Assembly: GCA_022578605.1 (NCBI GenBank) | Contig: MU394108.1 | Span: 186,001-250,000 of the forward strand | Reading direction: 5' to 3' | Length of the DNA stretch: 64,000 nt | DNA from: Camillea tinctor | Lineage: Eukaryota > Ascomycota > Sordariomycetes > Xylariales > Xylariaceae | Part shown: in pieces, positions 1 to 11,546 of the stretch | How the letters are laid out: every line of letters starts with the position of its first letter | Position numbering within the stretch: position 1 is the first letter of the stretch | Notes under the pieces: generated by a model | What the model saw: the letters and a program-made list of their open reading frames with translations, nothing else | What the model was told of the DNA's origin: nothing | Databases searched by the model: none | Made by a program: the position numbers and the translations under genes

Positions 1-429
1 GCTCGCGGAGAATCAAGGCTATACCTGTGTATCCCAGGAGTGATATAGAGGCAGAGACTTAAAAAGGGGATAATCATATAAAAACTCATTCATTAATCAT
101 TCATCGTCTATCATAATGATAATGATGATAATTACTCATATCATAAACAACTTCCTCCAAACCGTAATAAACTCCAAACCACCTTAACCAACCATCCGGT
201 GCCCTTTACCTTTTCATAACACCCGAATAAAAGAAAAGAAAAAAACAATAAAGGGGGATTTTCATGACACCATCCATTCGCGGACCCACTGCCACCTTCG
301 ACAATTTACCCTTTCCACCCGTCTATAGGCCTTTTTGTTTTCTTCGAAACATTTCTAGGTAAAAGATGCGATCTAATAGGTAATACCGTCTATACCGTAA
401 CACCTTTGCCTTTCCCCTCCCTCTCCATA
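1..429. other. Downstream flank of pyruvate decarboxylase
   Basis: This AT-rich non-coding sequence lies beyond the pyruvate decarboxylase stop codon. It includes an ATAATGATAATGATG-like stretch near 114-134 and A-rich runs near 230-250. I see no open frame with coding character and no RNA gene. It presumably holds the 3' UTR and the end of the transcript. Confidence 0.5.
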
Positions 430-2301
430 TTACTCTAGCTTGGCGTTATTTCTCGCGCTGGCCTGGGCCGTCAACTGCAGGCTTGTCGGCGCGTCTTCGC
501 GTGGCATGTAAAGCTCAACGAAGCGTAGGCCCTTGCGGTTGTTGAAGTCGGCGTCGGCGAGTAGCGCCTCGAGCTCGGCCTTGGTCTTGACGACATACTT
601 CTTGACCGTCTCGTCCGTGCCGCCAAACACGGTCGGGAGGTCCTTGTACTTCCACTCGACGATGTCGTTGTACTCGGCGTCCATGCCGTGGATGAATCGC
701 TCAATTGTGTACCCGTCGTTGCAGATGGTGAAGCTAGGGAGGTTTCTCATTAGTATATTATCAAAAAGAGGAGAGGGTGTTAGCTTACAGGATAATATTC
801 AGATGGTGTCGGATCATCGTGCTGATCTCCTGTACGGTAAGCTGCAGGGAGCCATCACCCTCAAATAAGATGGTCCTGCGGTCCGTGCCGGCGTCCTTAG
901 CGCCAAGAGCAGCACCTTGGCACGCGCCGAGGGCCCAGCCGATGCTGCCCCATAGGACCTGGTTTAGGGCGGTGACACCGGCGGGGAAGCGGGTGTCCCA
1001 GATACCGAAGTTGGCCGTTCCCGTCTCGGTGATGATGATGTCGTTCTCGCGGAGGAAAGGTCCGTCGCCAATAGCGCGCCAGAACCAGGACTGTAGGATG
1101 GCGCTGTCGGCGGGAATGGTGCTAGTGTCGATGGGCTTCAGGACCGTGGCTGGCACAGGGTTTACTTTGAGCTGGGACAGGTCGACCCTCTCCGTCACCT
1201 TGCGCAGCACGCCGCGCATATGCACGCCTGAATACTCAGAGTAGCGAACGACGCAGTGCGTACTATGCAGGTCGATGCTGTTGAGTTGGGACAGGCGGTA
1301 CGAGAAGCCGGCAGTGTTGAAATCGGACTTAAGCGAGCCGATGCTGAGGACGAGATCGGAGCCCTCTACCATCTCCTTGACATCAGGGTGCGAGGCGTCA
1401 CCGACGTAAACGCCGCCGTAGTTGGGCTGCGTCTCATCAACGGCACTCTTGCCCATGGGGGTTACGAACACGGGCAGCTTGGTCTTGGTGATGAAAGCGT
1501 GGACCTCGTCAAGCACACGATGGCGGACGGCACAGGCGTCGACAAGCACGACAGGTTTCTTGGCGGCATGCAGGTATTTAAGCACAACGTCGACAACGTA
1601 GTCCTCCTTGTCAGCGTCGTTCTCAGGTGAATGCAGGTCAATGGGCGACTCGAGACGCTCGCCCTCAACCTTGGCAATGGCCATGTCGGTAGGCAGCATG
1701 AGGTAGACGGGGCGACTCCGCACGTAGCACTCGCGCAGGGCATGGTCGATCTGGGCGGCGATCTCAGCTGGGTCGTTGAGCTTGGCGAGGACGCACGAGA
1801 CGAGAGCGCTCATGTTGGCGAACACGTTGAAGTCGCCATTGCCTAGAGTGTGGTGTAGCAGCATGCCGTTGCGCTGAGAGACGGTCGATGGGCAACCAAC
1901 GATGTGGACGACGGGCACCATCTCACTGTAGGCACCGGCAATGCCGTTGATGGCGGATAGCTCACCCACGCCGAAGGTGGTAATCAGGGCTGAGATGCCC
2001 TTTACACGGGCATAGCCGTCAGCAGCATAGGCTGGAAGGAGGAGGGGAGAAACATGTTAGTCGAGCTTGTCCCTAACATAGTAATATGGGATATGGTTAT
2101 AAACTTACCGGCGTTGAGCTCATTGCAGCTACCAACCCAGGTGAGACCGGCCTTGGGGAGGTAGTCGAGAGCTACGAGGTTGTAATCTCCAGGAAGACCA
2201 TGGACGGATCGAACACCGATCTGGTGCAATCTCGTGAAGAGATACTCGGACACATCGACAGGTTTCTTTAGGTTATTTGTTCTAATATCTCCCTGCGGCA
2301 T
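430..2301 (-). CDS. PDC: Pyruvate decarboxylase (thiamine-diphosphate dependent)
   Basis: The product converts pyruvate to acetaldehyde and CO2 in the cytosol, the first step of ethanolic fermentation. Three exons fit: 2301-2109, 2031-789 and 733-430. The introns are 77 nt (GTAAGT...TTCCAG) and 55 nt (GTAAGC...CCTAG). The joined protein is 579 residues, close to the usual length of about 565-575. The N-terminal domain has the LPGDYNL stretch and the TPP-activating glutamate (E61 in [15 protein letters not shown]). The C-terminal domain has the TPP/Mg motif GDGS...NDG, split by intron 2, followed by YTIERFIHG. The start is the first ATG, in good context. The gene lies upstream of ERV1 on the same strand, about 1.5 kb away, with no sign of co-regulation. 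All catalytic landmarks I can see are intact. Related TPP enzymes such as indolepyruvate decarboxylase are less likely given the overall match. Confidence 0.96.
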
Positions 2302-3801
2302 GGTGGATGATTTTGTGATTGTTATTTTTTTTTTGTTGTTATTGTTGGTGGTGATGAGGAGAATAAGAAGATGGAGAATAAGAACGAGGGATATCGGATG
2401 TAAGGAGGTTATGTATATGTATATATACTTGTAATCGGTGGGGTTCTCCCTCCTCTGTTCTCAAGTATAGGTAAATAAGGTGTAATTCAAAACTTAAAAG
2501 TTCACCTAGTCTATGTATGATAGATTAGATGGGCTGTAGTGTAACCGTGTAAGTGTTTGTCGGTGATACTTCGCTTATGAAGCTTATACACTTATCAAAG
2601 TGAAGTTACCGAATTAGTTGATGTGATGGTTTGGAATGAGGCTTGATGCACACTGAACAAGTGAAATCTACATATAAAAAAGAAGAGCGATGTAATGAAG
2701 GAACAATCACTTTTTATATCTATTTACCAGCAGAGGCGGCCGTAATAGAATAAAGTAACCTCCGTTGAGACCCGATATCGAAGCTATGTCCTTTGTGGTA
2801 CGACTGTGGAGTGAAGTGATCCAGACTTTAACATGTGAGCTAGCAATGGTGATGCAATGTCCATGTAATAGGTCGGTCGATTAAAAAAAAATTGCCCAGA
2901 CCCCTTCTCTTTTCCCTCTATCTGCTAATTATTACCGAGATCTCGTGTTAATAAAAAATCGGGTATTCACTATGTAAGCAGTTACGTTGTTGGCCCGGTG
3001 GTACCGATTGACAGAAATGAAAAAAGGGAAAAAAGAATTAAAAAAAATACCAATCAACTATCAGAAAAAAAAAAAGCGCAGGCCGAACAACGGCCGGGAA
3101 GAGGCAGATCCCGGGTTTCCACATCTTATACTGTCTGGACCTTTCCAAGTCTTTGCACCCTTGCGTTACATACGGCTTAGTTTTAGATCTATCTTGCTTG
3201 CCCTAGTCGTTGAAGGATCTATAGCGTATGCCATCTGCGTCGTGTCGATCCGATCATTGGCCCATGTCCCTACGAGCCACGGGTATAAGATATAGATATA
3301 TCACCCAGTATATTATCTATCGTTCGGCTTCTGGTTTTCATACTGTGATGTGTGTACTCTATGTATGTGTGCGTTTTATGTGGTGTACTTTAAGTTGGGT
3401 AATTTACATATACGTTGCCGTAGATTGTTGTGAGAGGGGATATATGCTTCCTAATCTATCCACATCCTTTTAACCCCCCCTTTTTTTCAGACCTTCACCT
3501 GTCTATTCTCATACCACTATAACACCATGCAATGAATGTCTGCCTTTGAAACCAAAAAAAGGAGGGGCGAAGAAGGGGGGTCAGGCCTTATCTACCTATA
3601 TTAGCCATAACTATGAGTGCCATTCCGTAGGTTGGTGCAGCTTGTCGCTATCAATGGAAACGAGAGGTCTATCTATAGGACTGTTTGGAAATGGGAAATG
3701 GAAACAAGCAATGTAATGCCCATGTATGTAGCTCTGGCCTCGGGCTCTCGCTCTCGCTCGTTCGCTTGCTGTTAGCTGCATGGACTAAAACAGACGGTTG
3801 A
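2302..3801. other. Intergenic region between PDC promoter and ERV1 3' end
   Basis: This 1.5 kb stretch has no supported gene. The part next to 2301 is the PDC 5' leader and promoter, with a T-rich run near 2325-2345. Poly-A tracts occur near 2883 and 3050-3080, and a C/T run near 3474-3488. The short open frames here use non-ATG starts or have no coding character. Confidence 0.5.
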
Positions 3802-4515
3802 TTAATCACACCGTCCATCCTTCCATCCCGTCCTCCACCTCTCCTCCCACTTGGAGCAATCAAATGTGTCCTTGCCCAGTTTCGTGTTGACGGCATTATG
3901 CGCCTGGCATAGCCACAGGCCGAAGTCGTCCCGGCTACCGACCCGGATCTTTTCCTTCGCCATGTAGGCCTGGAAGTCCTCGGCACACACCCAGCACGGG
4001 TACAATTTAGAGAACAAGCCCATGAAGGTCTTGAGGTCGGACTGCTCCGCGGGGCTTGGCGCCTTCGGGTAGGTGGCCGCAATAGAGTGCAGAAGCGTCC
4101 ACGTGCTCCGTCCCAGCGTCTCTACGTCGGCCGGACAGTCATTAGCAGACGGCTGAGCTGATGAAGAGGACGTCGAGGCAGCGGCCGCCATTGCCGCTGC
4201 AGTAAAACCTGTAGCGGAACCGGCGCTCGACCTCAGAGAGGATTTAGCTTGCTGTGCCCAAGCAGTAAAAGAGGCCTTAGAACTACATGATCGACAACTG
4301 CATATGCCAACACCATGTCAGCAAACGGAGCATTTCGAGACCGAATCACCAAAAATCATGTATAGGTGGTTTTGGTGTTTTCTTCTTCTCTATACTCACG
4401 GCTTACCATCCTTCCCCAGAACTACGCCAGGAGGGAGCTTGGTAGTTGTGGTATGGGTAGAAGGAGGGTCTGTGTTACTGTTGGTTGAGTGTGGTTCCCT
4501 CGTGTCGGCAGCCAT
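3802..4515 (-). CDS. ERV1: Erv1/ALR FAD-linked sulfhydryl oxidase (mitochondrial intermembrane space)
   Basis: Erv1 re-oxidises Mia40 during disulfide-driven import into the mitochondrial intermembrane space and passes electrons to cytochrome c or oxygen. Two exons fit: 4515-4400 and 4297-3802, with a 102-nt intron (GTGAGT...ATGCAG). The joined protein is 203 residues. The intron falls inside the signature GKDGKP|CRSC, which supplies the N-terminal shuttle cysteines (C40, C43). The Erv/ALR domain has WTLLHSIAATYP, the active-site pair C140-W-V-C143, the CQAHNAVN FAD-binding helix (C169, H172, N173, N176) and the structural cysteine C186. An Ala/Ser-rich linker of about 30 residues separates shuttle and core. 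It ends in WKDGRCD, normal for the family. It is divergent from HEM4 across 767 bp. An internal ATG at 4191 gives a truncated frame lacking the shuttle and should not be taken as the start. Confidence 0.95.
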
Positions 4516-5282
4516 AATTCTATCTGTGTTTCTTTTTCTTTCTTGGATCCTAGATTAGAAAGGAAAAAAAAAAAGAAATAAAGTTCTAGAAGGAGGTGGA
4601 TAAGGGGTGGGTTGCAGGTGTCAGGTCATCTGGGATAGTGGGTAATGAATGTTAAGATCGGAAGCATCGAATGATTTGATTTGCAATTGGCCGGTCGAGA
4701 AGGCGAGAAGGGGCGAGATTCACGAACGTTTTTTTGGCTACCGCCGGTGATGGGCGACAACCGGCAATAAGCACTACGTACCCCCGGTGCTATCGACTTG
4801 TCTTGAAAGATAACGATAAGCCTTACCTTAACCTTGTCTTGCTTGTGCTACATATTACTTTCCGGATTATCAGGTCATACTAGGTAACCTAGCCTGCCCA
4901 GGTAGGTACGGTACTGTATGTAGACTAGAAAGGTATCCAGGGGTTACACGGCTTGGTATACTAACAACTTTAACATCTGAAAATATTGCTGCACTACATA
5001 GTACTGGTACCTATAGGCAGCTTCCCAGCTCCCCTTTCCAAGGGTCAACCCCACTTCATCCCACCTCTATTTTTCTTTTTTCTTTTTTTTCTTTTTTTGG
5101 AGGGGCACTGGAAGAGAGGGTACCACTGCGATGAAACGGCCCGAGCTAGAATTCAACCAGTATCCATCCTCGATCCATCCCGATCCATCCAGCTTAAGCT
5201 ACCCGCCTTTCCTTCAAGGTTCAGGTGCCGGCATGAATTCTTCGTATTGGTAGGCCCGACCACACATCATCTGTTGTCCCCG
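4516..5282. promoter_or_regulatory. Shared divergent promoter region of ERV1 and HEM4
   Basis: These 767 bp separate two genes transcribed away from each other, so the segment should carry both promoters and 5' leaders. A T-rich tract near 5070-5098 lies about 190 bp before the HEM4 ATG. I see no clear TATA box or a known operator. Shared control of a mitochondrial oxidase and a haem enzyme is only a possibility from position. Confidence 0.45.
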
Positions 5283-6294
5283 ATGGCTTCACTTTTGGCT
5301 CCATCTTCGGATGAATCCGGAGTTCCTATCTTGCTTCTCAAGACAAAATCCACGCCCAATGATGCTTACGAAGAGCTATTCGCAACCCGGCGAGATGGCC
5401 TCACTTTTGAACCCACCTTTGTGCCCGTGCTACAACATCAGTTCGAGCGCGAGGGGATGACGCAGGTTAGATCCATACTGCAAGACAGGAAAATCAGCAG
5501 CCACCCCGCGAGCGCATATGGAGGTCTCATATTCACCTCGCAGAGAGCTGTCGAGGCATTTGCAAAGCTAGTAGAAGACGGCAAAGGTTTGGATTGACTT
5601 GCACGCCAGCTTAGCCAACTTGGCTACAAGCACAGGCGTTGTCTACAACGTGCTAACAGTAACAGGCAACGAACACTGGCCGCATCTGCAAGATATTCCC
5701 GTCTACAGCGTTGGTCCAGCGACCACCCGCGCCCTCAAAGCGATACCGCAGACGCCCCCGTTGCAAATATTTGGAGAGCACACGGGGAATGGTGATGCAC
5801 TGGCCCAGTACATTTTAGAACACTATGGCGAGTGGTACAAAGATGGACAGGTCAAGCCGCCCCTCTTGTTCCTCGTAGGTGAGCAGAGGCGCGACATCAT
5901 ACCGAAAACGCTGATGGACGCACACCTGCCGGACGATAAACGGATTGAGGTCACGGAAGTTGTGGTGTACGGCACAGGGGTAATGGAGTCTTTTGCGCAG
6001 GACTTCAAGACCGTCTTACAGAGCATGGCAGATCGTCAGACGAGATGGGTGGTAGTGTTTTCGCCGACGGGCTGCGACAGCATGCTTAAGGGTCTAGATA
6101 TGCTGGACGAGCAGACGGGGAAGGTCAAGAGCCCAGCCACCAGGAAGAGAACGACCTACATCGCAACAATCGGTCCCACAACGAGGGATTATCTAAAGAA
6201 GACATTCAACTATGAGCCCGATGTGTGTTCTGAGAAACCAAGTCCCGAGGGCGTGTGGGATGGTATCACCAATTTCATACGAGCGTCGCTATAA
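5283..6294 (+). CDS. HEM4: Uroporphyrinogen-III synthase
   Basis: The enzyme cyclises hydroxymethylbilane to uroporphyrinogen III in the cytosol, the fourth haem step. Two exons fit: 5283-5586 and 5666-6294, giving 310 residues. The 79-nt intron is inferred because the two halves lie in different frames. It has a TGCTAAC branch point (5651-5657) and an AACAG acceptor, but an unusual donor, GTTTGG. Joining gives GKGNEHWPHLQDIPVYSVGP, which fits the family. The first half has GLIFTSQRAVEAF and the second has VGPATTRAL, LFLVGEQRRDIIP and VVVFSPTGCDSM, the conserved HEM4 blocks of both lobes. The chosen start, ATG at 5283 (MASLLAPSSDE), fits family N-termini; the open frame upstream is leader. 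An alternative 49-nt intron ending at 5635 keeps frame but lacks a branch site. A sequencing frameshift is possible but less likely. Confidence 0.9.
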
Positions 6295-7467
6295 GCCCGC
6301 CCACAAGACAGCAACTAGCAATTCGAAGCCAAGGATTATCACGCATCACGCAAGGAAACATAAAGTTTTTTTTTTCTCTTTCTTTTTCTCTTGGTATGTA
6401 CATAATGTTTACAATCCTTCAATCCTATACAGGTAGGTTATTAGGTACGGCCGTTATACATTTGCTGCGTAACTGGTCACACAGCTGCTTTTCTGTGTAA
6501 TCCACTCATGCAAGGTACGTAGTGCCAAGTAATTTATTCCTTTAGGTACTACCTAAAATGTCTGGAGCATTTCAAATTCGACCTTTTTGAAGAAAAAAGG
6601 ATAAGAAACAAAAAAAAAAAAAAAGATGAAGGGAATTAAAGAGTAAATCTAGGAAATACAAGAGAATTGAGTTGTGGATGAACATGCTTAAAGGCTTGAT
6701 AATTTATTAAACGTGTGGTGCTGTAAGATAATGTCATGTACCCCAAGTAGGTAGGTAGGTAGGTAGGTACTTAGACATGTACTAAGGTATGTAATGATTA
6801 CCTGTACACTTGGATTGAAACCTCACTGTTTAGGTAAAACTTAGTTTCTATTATATAAACTTAGGTAACTTTAAGTTACATAAGGCTACATTGGCAATGT
6901 ACTTAACCTAGTTGAATTGAACAACTTACAACTGAACAAGTTCTGTAAATGCATTCATTTTACCTTTCCCATACTATAACATACCGTACCATACCATACA
7001 TACCGTCGTTAAGTTACCTTGAACAATATTTATAAATCTAGTGATTGATGATGTAGAGTTGATACCCCTCTTCCTATAACCCTACCTATAATCCTACCTA
7101 CCAAATAAAGCCATCGTCATTATTGTTTTATTGTTTTTATTATTATCGATACCTAAGGTTATCTTTGACATGATTGACGATTCCAACACCGTCAGTCTTT
7201 ATCAACACCATCAACACCATCGCCAATACCATTATCAAAAACACCGCCCACCTAACTTACTACTTACCCACCTTATTACCTACGTCACATAACAAATTGC
7301 GGACATCCTCCACTACTGCAAATAAGACTCGCGACCCATACAGTCGATCGATCCAGCACTGCCTACCTTACCTTACCTTACCCTACCTATTTACCTAACA
7401 ACTCTACCACATCTTATCATCACCAGACTAGCGAGCTTAGTTAGTTAGTAGCTAGGAATAGTAGAAC
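6295..7467. other. Intergenic region between HEM4 and OXR1
   Basis: This stretch holds the HEM4 3' UTR, an AT-rich middle and the OXR1 5' leader. A (TAGG)5 microsatellite sits at 6748-6769. Many TACCTA/TAGGTA hexamers surround it, for example near 7370-7400. Poly-A runs occur near 6609-6624. I see no coding exon; open frames near 7174 use TTG starts. Confidence 0.5.
6748..6769. repeat. (TAGG)n microsatellite
   Basis: Five perfect TAGG units plus TA lie between HEM4 and OXR1. The same unit recurs at several other non-coding places in the window. Confidence 0.9.
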
Positions 7468-8791
7468 ATGAGTCTCCACGACACGGGTAACCTGATAGAT
7501 CTCGACGATTCACCTCCAGCCTCGGGCCCCTCGACACCGCCCTACTCCTCCTCCTCGCGGACTTCCACCCACCCACCGCACCTCCCGCACTCATACTCCT
7601 ACCCATCCACCCAGTCATCTCCTCCTCCACCCCAATCCCAAGCCCAATCCCCCAGCTACGGTCTCGGCTCTGCCGTGCTTGGCCTCTGGCGCCGCATCTC
7701 CACCATCGACACGGGACTTCCCGCGACCGCGCCCTCGCCTCCTCCTCCCACCTCCCAGCTCTATCACGCCAACACCACCGCCGCCCACGGCGACAGTTCA
7801 GACCTCGTTGGTAGCGGTGGTGGTGGAACCAGGTCCCTACTGGGAGGCTACGGCGGCAGGGGTCACAACGGCGACGGCATAAATGGACCCTTCGTAGCGC
7901 CGCGACGCACGGCGTCCCCACGGGGCTTGCCGTCGCTGGAGCCGCTCTCGCTGCACGGCTACCGGGCTGACACGGAGGCCGAAGAGCGGCTGCTGCCGCG
8001 GGGCATTGCCGAGGAGATCCGGACCTTCCTGCCCGAGCGCCTGAAGATCATGGAGGACTGGCACCTCGTTTACAGCCTCTACCAGAACGGATCCTCCCTC
8101 GCCACCTTATACAAACTCTGCGAGGAATACCGCGGTCGTAGGGCCGGCTTTGTGCTCGTCGTCAGGGACGGGAGGGATGGTGTAAGTCATATTTTTAGTA
8201 AAATAGGAAATATAGTATGAAGGCTAACTCGAAAAAAAAAAACCCTAAAAGACTTTCGGTGCCTACTTAACAGAAGCTCCACATCCGGCACCATCCTACT
8301 TCGGCACGGGCGAGTGCTTCCTCTGGCGCGCCAGCCTGCACGCCCCCCTCCCACCACCCCCATCAGCCGACACTACCGACCTCAACTACCGGACCACCAC
8401 CATCGCCTCGCCAACAGCCTCCTCGTTCCCCGGTAGCAGCAGTAATAACACCACCGACCTCCTAGCCCCGGGCCCTACGGACCCGACAACCAACAAGCTC
8501 CCTTCTTCCTCCAGTAATAATAACTCCTCTTCCCAACAACAACCGCCGGCGCAGAGCGTACGCTTCCAGAACTTCGCCTACAGCGGCGCCAATGACTACT
8601 GCATCTTCTGCGAGACCAAGTTCCTGTCCGTGGGCGGCGGCGGCCGCGGGCGGTTCGGGCTCTGGCTCGACGACGAGCTCGGCCGCGGGCACAGCGCCGA
8701 GTGCGATACTTTTGCTAACGAGCCGCTCAGCGAGGAAGGGGAGAAGTTCGATGTCATGGGTGTGGAGCTGTGGGTTGTGGGGGCTAGTTAG
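7468..8791 (+). CDS. OXR1: TLDc-domain oxidation resistance protein (Oxr1 family)
   Basis: Oxr1/TLDc proteins protect against oxidative damage, and the family also binds and regulates the V-ATPase. Two exons fit: 7468-8181 and 8252-8791, with a 70-nt intron (GTAAGT, branch GCTAACT, acceptor AAAAG). The joined protein is 417 residues. Residues 1-165 are Pro/Ser-rich and probably disordered. The TLDc domain starts near residue 175 (LLPRGIAEEIRTFLPERL). It continues through WHLVYSLYQNGSSLATLY, FVLVVRDG|TFGAYLTEAPHP, YFGTGECFLWRA and NDYCIFCETKFLSVG. It ends with FGLWLDDELGRGHSAEC and FDVMGVELWVVG. The join restores the FGAY motif; a later CAG acceptor at 8273 would break the frame. A Ser/Asn-rich insertion of about 70 residues interrupts the domain after the FLWRA strand, as in other filamentous fungi. 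The next gene is convergent. Confidence 0.93.
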
Positions 8792-9900
8792 AGGGAGGGG
8801 AGAGGAAGAAAAGTGAGGAAGGGAAAAGGAAAGGGGAAAGGGTGAATATTATGATATAACTTAGTATATTACACCATATTTTGCTATGCGGTTGGCTCCT
8901 TTTTGGATTGGAGAGGGGAAGGGGGAAGGATGGGGATGAAGTTAAGTAACCTAAGTATAAGGGATAGGGGATCAAAGTATAGGGGAAGTCGAGAGATGGG
9001 AGGCAGGAGGACAATCAAATAATACCACGGCTAGAGAGAGAAAAGAGAGACAAGGAGGGGAATGAAGTGAATTGAAGGGAATTGAAAATAATATATGACA
9101 TGAGACGAGATGAGACGAGATGAATCAATCCCTCTTTCTAAGATAAATAAATAAAAGAAAAAAAATATTAAGTTAAAGAGTAAGAAAAGAATAGGGACAT
9201 CGATTCCATCCAACGAAAGAAGTTCTTTTCTTTTCTTTTTCTTCATTTTCCCCTTTTCACTTCCCTTAACCTAAAATAGAAAGAATAGGGGTGGAGAGGG
9301 GAAGAGATACCTTAGATATGGAAATATCTATCGAAACCTAAACTTGCATTACATACCTACATAATTAACCTTAACCTGAGAAATGGAAATGGATATGGTT
9401 ATATTTTTTAAGTTCACCAAGTAGAATAAAGTATTTTATACTTAAACCTACCTAGCTAACTTACCTTTTTACCTCTATCAGGTAGGTAAGTTTAGCAGGT
9501 AGTCAACCCAACTTACGTTATTTACATTGTCATTGTAATTTTAACTTGTTTTTTTTTTATTGTATTGATTGATTGATTCATTGTCTCTTTTGGTTCTGCT
9601 AGATGTAATGGGATGGAGAGAGAAAATGGACAGCAAGTTTTTATGAGAGAACAAGAAATAGAAGAAGAAAAAAGCGAAAAAACCTGAAAAACAACGAAAA
9701 AAAGAACTAAAAAAAGGGGGATTGGGGAAATGGGCAACAGTGGAATAAGCAACAAATCCCCTTATACTCCGAGCTCAATGTCTCTCTCTATCTCTGTTCT
9801 TCATATCTCTTCTCGATTCTGATGGTACATATCCGCCCCTCGAGGGTTTTTATCTCGTCCATCAACACCATTCATCCCTTCTCTCTCATCTGCGTGCAGC
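8792..9900. other. OXR1 3' region, purine- and pyrimidine-rich spacer
   Basis: This is AT-rich sequence with long purine tracts (8795-8850, 9010-9130) and T-rich tracts on the other strand. It probably holds the 3' UTRs of two convergent genes. The open frames read here are low-complexity by-products of those tracts. Confidence 0.45.
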
Positions 9901-10227
9901 TTAAATGTCGGATGACTCATGCTCATCCTTCTCGTGTATACCGAATTTCTTCTGGTATTCAAGAAAAACATCGCCGAGTGACTTCTTGCGGCCGCTACTA
10001 CCACTGCTACCATCATCCGTCTTCGCTGCTGATTGAACTTTCTCGTCCTTGCTTGTCACATCTTTCGCCTCATCGCCATCATCCTTGTCGTCCGCACCAG
10101 TACCATCACCAGTACTATCGCCATCACCATCACCAAATAATCGCGCGGTGCGTCGCTGCCCAAACCCAAGAACATTGAAGAAATTTCCAAAACCGCTGAC
10201 CAACCCCTGCAACCAAGATTTCCGATC
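9901..10227 (-). other. In-frame open extension after the MAP kinase stop (possible readthrough tail)
   Basis: Directly after the MAP kinase TAG, in the same frame, 108 sense codons run to a TAA at 9901-9903. There is no in-frame ATG, so it cannot be an independent standard gene. The peptide begins DRKSWLQGLVSGFGNFF, passes through an acidic Gly/Asp/Ser-rich region, and ends with an amphipathic charged segment (KKSLGDVFLEYQKKFGIHEK) and a Ser/Asp tail. It could be a readthrough tail, a last-exon isoform or chance. GAT/GGT repeats reduce stop codons on both strands here, so openness alone is weak evidence. Confidence 0.3.

Positions 10228-11546
<1,319 letters not shown>

Noticed and set aside
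1256..1630. Plus-strand open frames across PDC
   Set aside because: They are shadows of the minus-strand coding exon with no family features.
785..1969. Separate gene from the large PDC open frame alone
   Set aside because: It is the middle exon of pyruvate decarboxylase; flanking exons join in frame with proper splice sites.
7679..7882. Other-frame open reading in OXR1 exon 1
   Set aside because: It arises from Pro/Ser-rich GC-rich codons; the OXR1 frame carries the TLDc domain.
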